Shown here: in pieces, positions 1 through 7,036 of the stretch
How the letters are laid out: the number at the start of each line of letters is the position of its first letter
Position numbering within the stretch: position 1 is the first letter of the stretch
DNA from: an uncultured Caulobacter sp.
GTDB lineage: Bacteria > Pseudomonadota > Alphaproteobacteria > Caulobacterales > Caulobacteraceae
Assembly (NCBI GenBank): GCA_937925635.1
Contig: CALALX010000106.1
Location: 1-28,794 of the forward strand
Direction of reading: 5' to 3'
Length of the DNA: 28,794 bases
Program-made: the position numbers and the translations under genes
Notes under the pieces: model-generated
The model's database searches: none
What the model was told of the DNA's origin: nothing
What the model saw: the letters and a program-made list of their open reading frames with translations, nothing else

Positions 1-187
<187 letters not shown>

Positions 188-268
188 GACCTGTCGGGAA
201 CGCGGAAGCCGGCCTCTGGGGCCCGGCGCAACGCCGATATGTAGCGCCCAGACTCGGAATTAACACAA

Positions 269-283
269 GAACAATGTGCGAAC
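269..283. promoter_or_regulatory. LexA (SOS) box upstream of uvrA
   Basis: The sequence reads GAACAATGTGCGAAC. This is an exact GAAC-N7-GAAC, equivalent to GTTC-N7-GTTC on the uvrA strand, which is the known LexA operator of alphaproteobacteria including Caulobacter. It is correctly placed upstream of uvrA, a classical SOS gene. The site is seen directly; regulation is inferred. Confidence 0.85.
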
Positions 284-427
284 GAATGTCGTGGGGGCTC
301 ACGGCGGGGAAGGGCTGCTGACACTGGGTGTCAGCAGGGAGGAGGCCGCGCTGGCGCTCGGGCGCGGTTCCAAGGGGGATCGAGATGTCCGCTTTCGACC
401 CCTCGCGGACTGCAATCCCCCTTCCCC

Positions 428-458
428 CCGCTCATCCTCGCGGACGCGAGGACCCAGG
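428..458 (+). repeat. REP-like repeat, left arm of doublet
   Basis: A 31-nt element whose reverse complement recurs at 529-559 with one mismatch. Each arm contains its own small palindrome, CCTCGCG-GA-CGCGAGG, followed by ACCCAGG. It resembles the intergenic palindromic repeats common in Caulobacterales genomes. A related doublet lies at 22101-22201. Confidence 0.85.
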
Positions 459-528
459 TTTACGGCCGGTGCACTCATGGTTGGGGATGTGTTCGCTAGT
501 CCCTGCGATGAGCCGCTGCATCAGAAAG

Positions 529-559
529 CCTGGGTCCTCGCTTCCGCGAGGATGAGCGG
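529..559 (-). repeat. REP-like repeat, right arm of doublet
   Basis: Inverted copy of the 428-458 element, with 30 of 31 positions matching. A 70-nt spacer separates the two arms, so the transcript could fold into one long hairpin or two small ones. It lies about 15 bp upstream of the putative aidB-like promoter. Confidence 0.85.
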
Positions 560-573
560 AGTTGGGGGGGGCG

Positions 574-601
574 TTGGTGTTCGCACTATGGGCGCTATAG
601 T
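574..601 (+). promoter_or_regulatory. Candidate sigma-70 promoter for the AidB-like gene
   Basis: A -35-like TTGGTG (574-579) and a -10-like TATAGT (596-601) are separated by 16 bp. Transcription would start near 608, leaving a leader of about 90 nt before the ATG at 700. Judged by motif alone. Confidence 0.45.
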
Positions 602-699
602 TCCGCTCCCCACCCATCGCGGACCTTCAGAAGGTTCGTCGTCAGCATGTGCGCCACCACCCCCGACCGTCCTCCATTGAGGAGGAGGGGGCCTCAGCG

Positions 700-2388
700 A
701 TGGACTTCTCTGGCGGCTCGCGGTCTTCTTCGCCCATGCCCCGCTACGCCCCCCGCACCCAGCTCGAGACTCACGAGGTCGCCAACCAGCCTCGGCCGCT
801 CGTCGACGTGAACCTCTACGAGACCGACCTTGCCCTGCGCGAGGCCGCGCGAGGGCAGGGCGGGGCCTGGGTCGACGCGCCGCTGTCGGCGCTCGGCGCC
901 GAGGCCGGGTCCGAAGCGGTGCTGGAGCTGGGCGAGCTGGCCAACCGTTTTCCGCCCGAGCTGACCGTCTTCGACCGCTACGGCCGGCGCATCGACGAGG
1001 CGAAGTTCCATCCCAGCTACCACCAGCTGATGGACGTCGCGATGCGTCACGGCATCCACGACATCGCCTGGCGGTCGGATGAGGCCGGCGGCCACGTCGC
1101 TCACGCCGCCATGCTGGCGCTGTTCACGCAGGCCGAGGCCGGGACGATGTGCCCGATCTCGATGACCTACGCCGCCGTCCCGGCCCTGCGCTGCCAGCCG
1201 GATGTCACCCAGCCCTGGCTCGACCGGATCATCGGCGGCGCCTACGACGCGCCCCTTCGCCCGATCGCCGAGAAGCGCGGCGTCACCGTCGGCATGGCGA
1301 TGACCGAGAAGCAGGGCGGCAGCGACGTGCGGGCCAACGCCACCCGCGCGACGCCGATCGGCGACGGCCTCTACCGCCTGCTCGGGCACAAGTGGTTCTG
1401 CTCGGCGCCGATGAGCGATGGTTTCCTGACCCTGGCCTATGCGGAGGGCGGCCTGACCTGCTTCCTGGTCCCGCGCATCGCGCCCGACGGGAGCCGCAAC
1501 GGCATCCAGGTCATGCGGCTGAAGGACAAGCTGGGCAACAAGTCCAACGCCTCCAGCGAGATCGAGTACCACGACGCCGTCGCCTGGAGGCTGGGCGAGG
1601 AGGGGCGCGGCGTGTCGGTGATCATCGACATGGTCCACCACACCCGGTTGGACACCATGGCCGGCACGCTGGGCATCATGCGCCGGCCTCTGGCCGAGGC
1701 CGTGAACCACGTCATGGGCCGCCGCGCCTTCCAGAAGACCCTGATCGACCAGGCGGCGATGCGGTCGGTGATCGCCGACCTGGCGCTGGAGTACGAGGCC
1801 GCGGCCCTGATGACGATGCGCGTCGCCCGCGCCTTCGACGGCGTCACGGAAAGCGACCGGGCCTTCGCGCGCCTCGCCGTCGCGCTGGGCAAGTACTGGC
1901 TGACCAAGCGCTGCCCGAACTTCGTCTACGAGTGCATGGAGTGCCATGGCGGCGTCGGCTACGTCGAGGAGACGCCGCTGCCGCGCTACTTCCGTGAAAG
2001 CCCGCTGAACGCGATCTGGGAGGGTTCGGGCAACGTCATCGCGCTCGACGTGCTGCGTACGCTGCAGAAGGAGCCGGCGGCGCTGGAGGCCTACCTCGCC
2101 GAGATCGGAGGCGTCTCCGGCGCAGACGCCCGTTTCGACGAGGCGGCCGGCCGCCTGAACGACCGGCTGGCCGGTCCGCTGGGTGAAGGGTCGGCGCGGC
2201 GGCTGGTGGAAGACATGGCTCTGGTTCTGCAGGGCGCGCTGATGATCCGCCACGCTCCGGCCCCGGTGGCCGACGCCTTCGTGGCCACGCGACTTGGCGG
2301 AGACTGGGGGCGCGGCTTCGGAACCCTGCCGTCCGGCGCGGACCTCGACGCGATCGTTCGCCGCCAGACGGGGCCGCTGGATCGCTAA
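700..2388 (+). CDS. aidB: AidB-like acyl-CoA dehydrogenase family flavoprotein
   Basis: A 562-residue homologue of E. coli AidB, a FAD-containing acyl-CoA dehydrogenase relative (541 aa) tied to the adaptive response to alkylation. The N-terminus, THEVANQPRPLVDVNLY, and the stretch EAGTMCPISMTYAA match AidB rather than ordinary beta-oxidation enzymes. MTEKQGGSDVRAN (about 201-213) is the flavin/substrate-loop motif. IWEGSGN (about 439-445) carries Glu441 at the usual catalytic position. In E. coli a basic C-terminal domain binds DNA; here the last 100 residues look of mixed charge, so DNA binding cannot be assumed. The ATG at 700 was chosen because GGAGGAGG (681-688) precedes it; an in-frame ATG at 649 lacks such a site. 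It is divergent from uvrA and overlaps the convergent DUF1203 gene by 4 bp. An acyl-CoA dehydrogenase role remains possible. Confidence 0.85.
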   Translation: MDFSGGSRSSSPMPRYAPRTQLETHEVANQPRPLVDVNLYETDLALREAARGQGGAWVDAPLSALGAEAGSEAVLELGELANRFPPELTVFDRYGRRIDEAKFHPSYHQLMDVAMRHGIHDIAWRSDEAGGHVAHAAMLALFTQAEAGTMCPISMTYAAVPALRCQPDVTQPWLDRIIGGAYDAPLRPIAEKRGVTVGMAMTEKQGGSDVRANATRATPIGDGLYRLLGHKWFCSAPMSDGFLTLAYAEGGLTCFLVPRIAPDGSRNGIQVMRLKDKLGNKSNASSEIEYHDAVAWRLGEEGRGVSVIIDMVHHTRLDTMAGTLGIMRRPLAEAVNHVMGRRAFQKTLIDQAAMRSVIADLALEYEAAALMTMRVARAFDGVTESDRAFARLAVALGKYWLTKRCPNFVYECMECHGGVGYVEETPLPRYFRESPLNAIWEGSGNVIALDVLRTLQKEPAALEAYLAEIGGVSGADARFDEAAGRLNDRLAGPLGEGSARRLVEDMALVLQGALMIRHAPAPVADAFVATRLGGDWGRGFGTLPSGADLDAIVRRQTGPLDR

Positions 2389-2852
2389 AGTCGGTCGATC
2401 CGGGCCAGGTAGCAGCCCCGCTTCGCGGCGTGCGCATGCAGGTAGTCGGTGCGCGGATCGGCAAGGAGCCGTTCGATGAGCGGCTCGGCCTGGGCGCCGT
2501 CCACGACCTCAGCGTCCAGCATCATGCCCTCGGCGTCGAATGCGCGGAGCGCCAGCAGCCTGGCGACCAGGGAGGGCGGGATCTGATCGACGTAGCGCGC
2601 CGCCGCGTCCGCGCCCTCCGTGACGAAGATCGCGTGGCGCGAGCGATAGGGCGTGTCCGCGGGCTGATGCTCGTGGTTCAGCAGCAGGACTGTTTCGCCC
2701 GGCGTCGCGTCCACAAGCCGGATCCGACAGGGGAAGCCGGGCGCGGCGTCGACACGGCGCCGGATCGCGCCCGCCTCGGCGAGCGCGGCGGCGTCGGCCC
2801 CGAACAGGTCGGAGAAGGGGGCGGGCGACAGGCCGGTGACGACGAAGGACAT
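2385..2852 (-). CDS. DUF1203 family protein
   Basis: A 155-residue cytosolic protein with no signal peptide or membrane segment. The central LLNHEHQPADTPYRSRHAIF, followed by a segment ending in a run of hydrophobic and Ala residues, is characteristic of the DUF1203 family, whose function is unknown. Cysteines are few and no known catalytic motif is visible. The ATG at 2852 has GGAGAG about 6 nt upstream. The gene lies downstream of the truncated haemoglobin gene on the same strand with a gap of about 70 bp, so the two may be co-transcribed. Its stop overlaps the stop of the AidB-like gene by 4 bp. Confidence 0.75.
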   Translation of the reverse strand: MSFVVTGLSPAPFSDLFGADAAALAEAGAIRRRVDAAPGFPCRIRLVDATPGETVLLLNHEHQPADTPYRSRHAIFVTEGADAAARYVDQIPPSLVARLLALRAFDAEGMMLDAEVVDGAQAEPLIERLLADPRTDYLHAHAAKRGCYLARIDRL

Positions 2853-2921
2853 GGGAGGCTCTCCGGTTGTTTCGACCGGAAACTGCCTCGCCGCCCGCGC
2901 CGGAACGACCCGGTTCTTGCG

Positions 2922-3407
2922 CTATCTTCCGGGCGCGCGCCGAAAGCGCTCGCCGACGCCGAGCATGACGCCGCTGTGGTTGGCGACGCCGAGCTCCAGG
3001 CTCTGTGCGATGTTGCGGGCGCGGACGATGACGTGCTCGGCCCCGGCGGGCGTCAGCAACCCGCGGGCCGTGGCTTCGAACAGCGCCAGCCAGCGGTCGA
3101 AGTGCTCGGCGTCGACCGGCAGGCGCATATGCTTGGGCATCGGGCGACCAGCGTAGAGGCCGGTGCCGAGCGCCACCGAGCCCCAGAACAGCTTCATCTG
3201 CGCAAGGTGCGGGCCCCAGTCCCGGATCCGATCCTCAAAGACGGGACCCAGCAGCGGATCGGCCCGGACGCTGTCGTAGAAGCGCTCGACCAGCTGGTCG
3301 ATCAGCGTCTCGTCGATGCCGGTTTCCGCGCGGGCTCGGTCGACGGCGGCCGCGCGACGGGCGCGAGCTTCCTCAGGGCTGTAGGCGGTGGCGTGGAAGT
3401 CGATCAT
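2922..3407 (-). CDS. Group III truncated haemoglobin
   Basis: A 161-residue globin of the 2-on-2 type, group III. Known members bind O2 or NO; their roles are mostly detoxification or redox chemistry. Key positions can be lined up with Campylobacter Ctb: Tyr44 in RFYDSVR (B10), His67 in PHLAQMKLFW (E7), and the proximal haem ligand His93 in MPKHMRLP (F8). RWLALFEAT follows as in the family. The start is uncertain. ATG 3407 (MIDFHATAY) gives a length near the family norm plus a 20-30 residue N-terminal extension; an ATG at 3452 would add 15 residues. Neither has a strong ribosome-binding site. Confidence 0.85.
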   Translation of the reverse strand: MIDFHATAYSPEEARARRAAAVDRARAETGIDETLIDQLVERFYDSVRADPLLGPVFEDRIRDWGPHLAQMKLFWGSVALGTGLYAGRPMPKHMRLPVDAEHFDRWLALFEATARGLLTPAGAEHVIVRARNIAQSLELGVANHSGVMLGVGERFRRAPGR

Positions 3408-3475
3408 GTCGGTCACGGGCGCTAGATAGTCGGCCGGACGGCCCGCCGCCATTGCGCTGAATCAAGCCGGCGGAT

Positions 3476-3504
3476 TTGTCGCTTCGACCGGGAGGCCCTA
3501 TATC
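3476..3504 (+). promoter_or_regulatory. Candidate promoter for the ABC-F gene
   Basis: TTGTCG (3476-3481) and TATATC (3499-3504) are separated by 17 bp, a reasonable sigma-70 arrangement. The resulting leader to the ABC-F start would be about 90 nt and would include the short ORF at 3545. Judged by motif alone. Confidence 0.45.
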
Positions 3505-3544
3505 GGCCACTCCGGGACCGCCCCGGTCACCGATGGAGGCTCAG

Positions 3545-3658
3545 ATGATCGACAGGACGCAGAACCGCTTCGCCGTTTCCGCCGCCCTGCCCGAGAGCCG
3601 CCATGTCCACGTCCCTTCCGGTCTTCACGCTCGACGCCGTCTCCGCCGCGACGCCTGA
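3545..3658 (+). CDS. Possible 37-residue leader ORF overlapping the ABC-F start
   Basis: ATG 3545 is preceded by a good GGAGG (3535-3539) at 5-nt spacing and opens a 37-codon frame beginning MIDRTQNRFAVSAALPESRH. It ends at 3658, 56 nt inside the ABC-F coding region, in a different frame. The ABC-F start at 3603 has only a weak ribosome-binding site, so the leader ORF could couple or regulate its translation. No homologue is known to me. It could equally be a chance reading frame. Confidence 0.3.
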   Translation: MIDRTQNRFAVSAALPESRHVHVPSGLHARRRLRRDA

Positions 3659-5192
3659 CGGCCGCGTCCTCTTCGACAACCTGACCCTCGCCTTCGGGCG
3701 GGAACGCACCGGGCTGGTGGGCCGCAACGGCGCGGGCAAGACCACGCTGCTGCGTCTGCTGACCGGCGAGCAGGCGCCCGTGGCGGGCGCCGTCGGTCGC
3801 CGGGGCCGCGTCGGCGTGCTGCGCCAGGCGCTCGCGCCGCCGCCCGGCGCGTCGGTCGCGGACCTGCTTGGCGCGGCCGACGCGCTGGCGGTTCTGGCGC
3901 GCGTCGAGGCCGGGGAGGGGAGCGAGGCCGACTGGGCCGACGCCGACTGGACCCTGTCGTCGCGGATCGAGGAGGCCCTCGTCGAGGTCGGGCTCGACGG
4001 GCTGACCCTGGATCGCGCCGCCGACACGCTCAGCGGCGGGCAGCTGACGCGGCTGTCCCTCGCCGCCCTGGCGGTCGCCGCGCCGGACGTGATCCTGCTG
4101 GACGAGCCGACCAACAACCTCGACGTCGAGGCGCGGGCGCTGGTGGCGGGATTCCTGCGGCGCTGGAAGGGCGGCGCGGTGGTGGTCAGCCACGACCGAG
4201 GCCTGCTGCGGGAAATGGACCGCATCGTCGAACTGTCCGGCCTGGGCGTGAAGGTCTACGGCGGCGGCTGGGACCTTTACGCGGAACGGCGCGAGCTGGA
4301 GCGAGAGGCGGCCGCACGGGACCTCGCAACGGCCGAGCGCGACGCGGCGCGGGTCGAGCGGGAGGCTCAGCGGGCCCGTGAAAGAAAAGCCCGCCGCGAT
4401 TCCGCCGGCGCCCGCTACGCCGCCAGCGGCAGCGCCCCGAAGATCCTGCTCGGCGCCATGAAGCGTCGCGCCGAGGAAAGCTCCGGCAAGGCTGATCGGT
4501 TGGCCAATCGTCTACGCGAGGACGCCGCAGACGGCGTTTCGGAGGCCCGCGCCAACGTGGAACGCGTGCGGGCGCTGGCCTTCGACCTGCCTTCATCGGG
4601 CCTGGCCGACGGCAAGGGGGTGCTCGCCTTCGAGGACGTGGCTCTCGACTACGGCGATGGGCCTGTGCTGGCCGAGACGTCGTTTCGCCTCGTTGGTCCC
4701 GAGCGCGTCGCGGTGACCGGTCGCAACGGCTCGGGGAAAACGACCCTGATCCGTCTCGCCGCCGGCCGGCTCCAGCCTACGAGCGGGCGCATTTCGCATG
4801 GAGCGCGGTCGGTGCTGCTCGACCAGCGCGCGGCGGTGCTGGACGACGATGAGACCATCCTGGAGGCCTTCCAACGCATCAACCCCGAGGCCGGCGCCAA
4901 CGCGGCGCACGCGGCATTGGCCCGCTTCCTGTTCCGCAACACGGCCGCGCATCAGGTCGTTGGTTCGCTGAGCGGCGGGGAGCGGCTCCGGGCCGCCCTG
5001 GCCTGCGTGCTGTCCGGCGCCTCGCCGCCGCAGCTGCTGATCCTGGACGAGCCGACCAACCATTTGGATCTGACATCCATCGAGGCGGTCGAGCAGGCGC
5101 TGGCCGGCTACGACGGCGCCCTGCTGGTGGTCAGCCACGATCGGGACTTCCTGGCGGCGATCGGCGTCGACCGCGAGATCACGCTCAGCTGA
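3603..5192 (+). CDS. ABC-F family ATP-binding protein
   Basis: A 529-residue soluble protein with two ABC ATPase domains and no membrane segments, as in the ABC-F family that acts on ribosomes (Uup, EttA, YheS and antibiotic-resistance types). Domain 1 has Walker A GRNGAGKTT (40-48), signature LSGGQ (143-147) and VILLDEPTNNLD (163-174). Domain 2 has GRNGSGKTT (373-381), LSGGE (456-460) and LLILDEPTNHLD (478-489). The linker at about 225-325 is rich in Arg, Glu and Ala and is probably the coiled P-site tRNA interaction motif. There is no C-terminal Uup-type extension. The subgroup cannot be assigned by eye. The gene converges on the thioesterase gene with an 8-bp overlap. Confidence 0.92.
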   Translation: MSTSLPVFTLDAVSAATPDGRVLFDNLTLAFGRERTGLVGRNGAGKTTLLRLLTGEQAPVAGAVGRRGRVGVLRQALAPPPGASVADLLGAADALAVLARVEAGEGSEADWADADWTLSSRIEEALVEVGLDGLTLDRAADTLSGGQLTRLSLAALAVAAPDVILLDEPTNNLDVEARALVAGFLRRWKGGAVVVSHDRGLLREMDRIVELSGLGVKVYGGGWDLYAERRELEREAAARDLATAERDAARVEREAQRARERKARRDSAGARYAASGSAPKILLGAMKRRAEESSGKADRLANRLREDAADGVSEARANVERVRALAFDLPSSGLADGKGVLAFEDVALDYGDGPVLAETSFRLVGPERVAVTGRNGSGKTTLIRLAAGRLQPTSGRISHGARSVLLDQRAAVLDDDETILEAFQRINPEAGANAAHAALARFLFRNTAAHQVVGSLSGGERLRAALACVLSGASPPQLLILDEPTNHLDLTSIEAVEQALAGYDGALLVVSHDRDFLAAIGVDREITLS

Positions 5193-5586
5193 GCACCTGG
5201 AAGGTCGCGCTGGCCCGCGCGCAGGCCCGGCCTTCAGCGGTGACGAGCGCGGACGCGAAGCAGAGGCTCTTGCCCCGCTTCACCACAGCCGGCTCGACCT
5301 GCAGCCATTGACCCAGTCTGGCCACGGCCAGGAAATCGACGGCGAGGTTCACGGTCAGCAGGCCGCTCGCGCCCTCCAGAGTCAGGCCGCAGCTCAGTCC
5401 CATGGCGTTGTCCGCCAAGGCCGAGATCAGGCCGCCGTGGGCGAAGCCGCGGCTGTTGGTGTGCGCCTCGGCGACCCGCAAGCCCAGCTGCAGGGCGTCG
5501 CCTGTCCGGCGGCTGTAGAGCGGCTCCCAAGGGTCGGTCAGGGGGCTGCGGCGATAGTGGGGTTCGAAGCCGGCGGGCGCGGTCAT
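5185..5586 (-). CDS. PaaI-type hotdog-fold thioesterase
   Basis: A 133-residue single hotdog-domain protein of the PaaI/acyl-CoA thioesterase family. The segment NSRGFAHGGLISALADNAMG (about 44-63) contains the conserved HGG on the hotdog helix, followed by the family-like VNLAVDFLAVARLGQ. Such enzymes hydrolyse acyl- or aryl-CoA thioesters; the substrate cannot be told from sequence. The ATG at 5586 was chosen because AGAAGG lies 9 nt upstream; ATG 5592 would be too close to it. The gene is divergent from the TetR regulator and separated from it only by the operator, so it is the likely regulated target. Confidence 0.85.
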   Translation of the reverse strand: MTAPAGFEPHYRRSPLTDPWEPLYSRRTGDALQLGLRVAEAHTNSRGFAHGGLISALADNAMGLSCGLTLEGASGLLTVNLAVDFLAVARLGQWLQVEPAVVKRGKSLCFASALVTAEGRACARASATFQVLS

Positions 5587-5605
5587 GGCCATCAACCTTC
5601 TATTG

Positions 5606-5623
5606 ATGTAGACCAGTCTACAT
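5606..5623. promoter_or_regulatory. Palindromic TetR operator (LmrA/YxaF type)
   Basis: ATGTAGAC-CA-GTCTACAT is a perfect 8+8 palindrome with a 2-bp centre in the 45-bp gap between the thioesterase and TetR genes. Its core, TAGACCAGTCTA, resembles the operator known for Bacillus LmrA/YxaF, and the adjacent regulator has an LmrA/YxaF-like C-terminal half. The site ends 9 bp before the TetR ATG, so it probably overlaps both promoters. Confidence 0.8.
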
Positions 5624-5631
5624 AGATTCCG

Positions 5632-6204
5632 ATGTCCGCCCAGCCGAAACACCGCAACGCCATCGTCCAGTCCGCCGCCGCCCTGTTCCGACGACAGGGC
5701 TACGCCGCGACGGGGCTGGCCGACATCGTCGAGCGCAGCGGCGCGCCGAAGGGGTCGCTCTACCACTACTTTCCGCGCGGCAAGGCCCAGATCGGCGAGG
5801 CCGCGGTGGCCAGCGCCGGGGAGCTGGTGCGACGGACTCTGGCCACGATCGGCCAGGAGGCCGCCGACGCGCCGGCGCTGATCGCCGAGTACGTCCGGTG
5901 GCTCGTCAAGTGGATGGAGCAGTCAGGCTGGCGGGACGGATGCCCCATCACCACCGTCCTGCTGGAGACGGCGGCCGTCGACGAGGCCATTCGCGCCGCG
6001 GGGCGCACGGCCTTCTCCGGCTGGATCGCGGTGGTCGCGGAGAAGCTGGAGGGCGACGGACTGCCGCCTGAGCACGCGGCCGACCTCGCCGGATTCGCCA
6101 TCTCCGCCCTTGAGGGCAGCCTGATCCAAGCCCGGGTCGACCAGAGCCCGGCGCCCATCCTTGCGGCGGGCCGTCTGCTCGGGGTGCTCTTTCGACAGGC
6201 GTAG
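5632..6204 (+). CDS. TetR/AcrR family regulator, LmrA/YxaF-like
   Basis: A 190-residue repressor with an N-terminal TetR helix-turn-helix: ALFRRQGYAATGLADIVERS (about 17-36), then GAPKGSLYHYFPRGK. The C-terminal ligand domain contains GWRDGCPITTVLLE, the hallmark of the LmrA/YxaF-like branch. It starts at ATG 5632 with no clear Shine-Dalgarno sequence and the palindromic operator 9 bp upstream. The transcript may therefore be leaderless or nearly so, and autorepression is likely. By position it should also repress the divergent thioesterase gene. The inducer is unknown; an acyl-CoA-like or aromatic compound would fit the target but is a guess. Confidence 0.9.
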   Translation: MSAQPKHRNAIVQSAAALFRRQGYAATGLADIVERSGAPKGSLYHYFPRGKAQIGEAAVASAGELVRRTLATIGQEAADAPALIAEYVRWLVKWMEQSGWRDGCPITTVLLETAAVDEAIRAAGRTAFSGWIAVVAEKLEGDGLPPEHAADLAGFAISALEGSLIQARVDQSPAPILAAGRLLGVLFRQA

Positions 6205-6325
6205 CGGCGGGAAAGCCGGCGTTCAGTCGAGTCTGACACGCAAACGATACAGCGCCGCCGCATTGTCGCCGCGCGGGCACGCTTCCTGCTCCGATAACAG
6301 CGTTCGTACCGATCTGGGACAGGCG

Positions 6326-7033
6326 ATGAAGACGCTCGCCATTCTTTCCCGCAAAGGCGGGACCGGAAAGACCACCCTGGCCATTCACCTGGCCGTGGCG
6401 GCGCAGGCTGATGGTCGTCGCACCCTGCTGGCCGATACCGACCGTCAGCATTCGGCTCTCGAGTGGCGACGCGAACGGCGGGACGCCACCCCGATTGTCG
6501 AGGCTGTGAAGCCTGGCGCCCTGTTCGCGCGTCAGCAGGAAGCCCGCCGCGCCGGCTTCAATCTCATGGTCGTCGACACCGGGCCCTCCGTCGAGGAGGA
6601 GGTCGAGCAGGCCGTGCGCTGCGCCGACGTCTGCCTAGTCGTGGCCAGACCCAATTTCTTCGACATCCGGGCGGTGGCCGAGTCGGCCGCCCTGGCGGAT
6701 CGCTTCCACCGGCCGGTCGCCTTCGTGCTCAATCAGGCGCCGCATCGTCGCGAGAGTATCGAGGCGCCGGTGTTGATGGAGTCGGTCAAGGCCCTGCGCG
6801 GGCTTGGCTTTCCCGTGCTGCCGATCGGCCTTCGCTCCCGCGCGGCCTACCAGGCCGCCGCGGCCTCCGGCCGGGCGGCGCAGGAGTTCGACCCGGACGG
6901 CACGGCAGGCAGTGAGATGACCGCCCTTTGGCGGCATGTGTCCGACCGGCTGTGGCCGGCCCCCGTTCGAGCGGTCACGGAGACCGCCTACAGGCCGACT
7001 CCGGTCTTCCAGGCCGCGCCGACGCGGCCCTGA
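6326..7033 (+). CDS. Orphan ParA/MinD-like P-loop ATPase
   Basis: A 235-residue ParA-superfamily ATPase. The deviant Walker A box KGGTGKTT sits at about 10-17, the A' motif LLADTDRQHSALEWRR follows, and the Walker B-like LMVVDTGPS comes next. There is no N-terminal helix-turn-helix, so it is a small, type Ib-like or orphan ParA. No ParB, centromere-like repeats or conjugation genes lie nearby, so it is not a standard partition locus. Such orphans position various cargoes (chemoreceptor arrays, carboxysomes) in other bacteria; the cargo here is unknown. ATG 6326 was chosen because the domain begins there (MKTLAILSRKGG); the upstream extension is not protein-like. Its stop is 3 bp from the stop of the convergent acyl-CoA dehydrogenase gene. 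Confidence 0.85.
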   Translation: MKTLAILSRKGGTGKTTLAIHLAVAAQADGRRTLLADTDRQHSALEWRRERRDATPIVEAVKPGALFARQQEARRAGFNLMVVDTGPSVEEEVEQAVRCADVCLVVARPNFFDIRAVAESAALADRFHRPVAFVLNQAPHRRESIEAPVLMESVKALRGLGFPVLPIGLRSRAAYQAAAASGRAAQEFDPDGTAGSEMTALWRHVSDRLWPAPVRAVTETAYRPTPVFQAAPTRP

Positions 7034-7036
7034 CGG

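Larger units (their letters stand above)
188..699. other. 512-bp intergenic region between uvrA and aidB-like gene
   Basis: No convincing gene lies here; the short ORFs in this stretch are translations of inverted repeats. It holds a LexA box (269-283), a doublet of inverted REP-like repeats (428-559), a candidate sigma-70-type promoter (574-601) reading rightwards, and the Shine-Dalgarno sequence of the AidB-like gene (681-688) within a small hairpin. Confidence 0.8.

Noticed and set aside
276..680. Several short ORFs in the uvrA-aidB intergenic region
   Set aside because: Their codons are mostly the inverted repeat and its palindromes (for example SSSRTRGPRF and HPRGSEDPGF), with no good ribosome sites.
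694..2253. Long antisense open frame of 519 codons opposite the AidB-like gene
   Set aside because: High GC at third codon positions makes long antisense frames common here. Its translation is rich in Arg, Gln, His and Asp repeats with no domain, whereas the plus-strand frame is a clear AidB homologue.
2862..2880. Small hairpin TCCGGT-N7-ACCGGA upstream of the DUF1203 start
   Set aside because: It overlaps the ribosome site by only 3 nt and has a 6-bp stem; such stems arise often by chance in GC-rich DNA.
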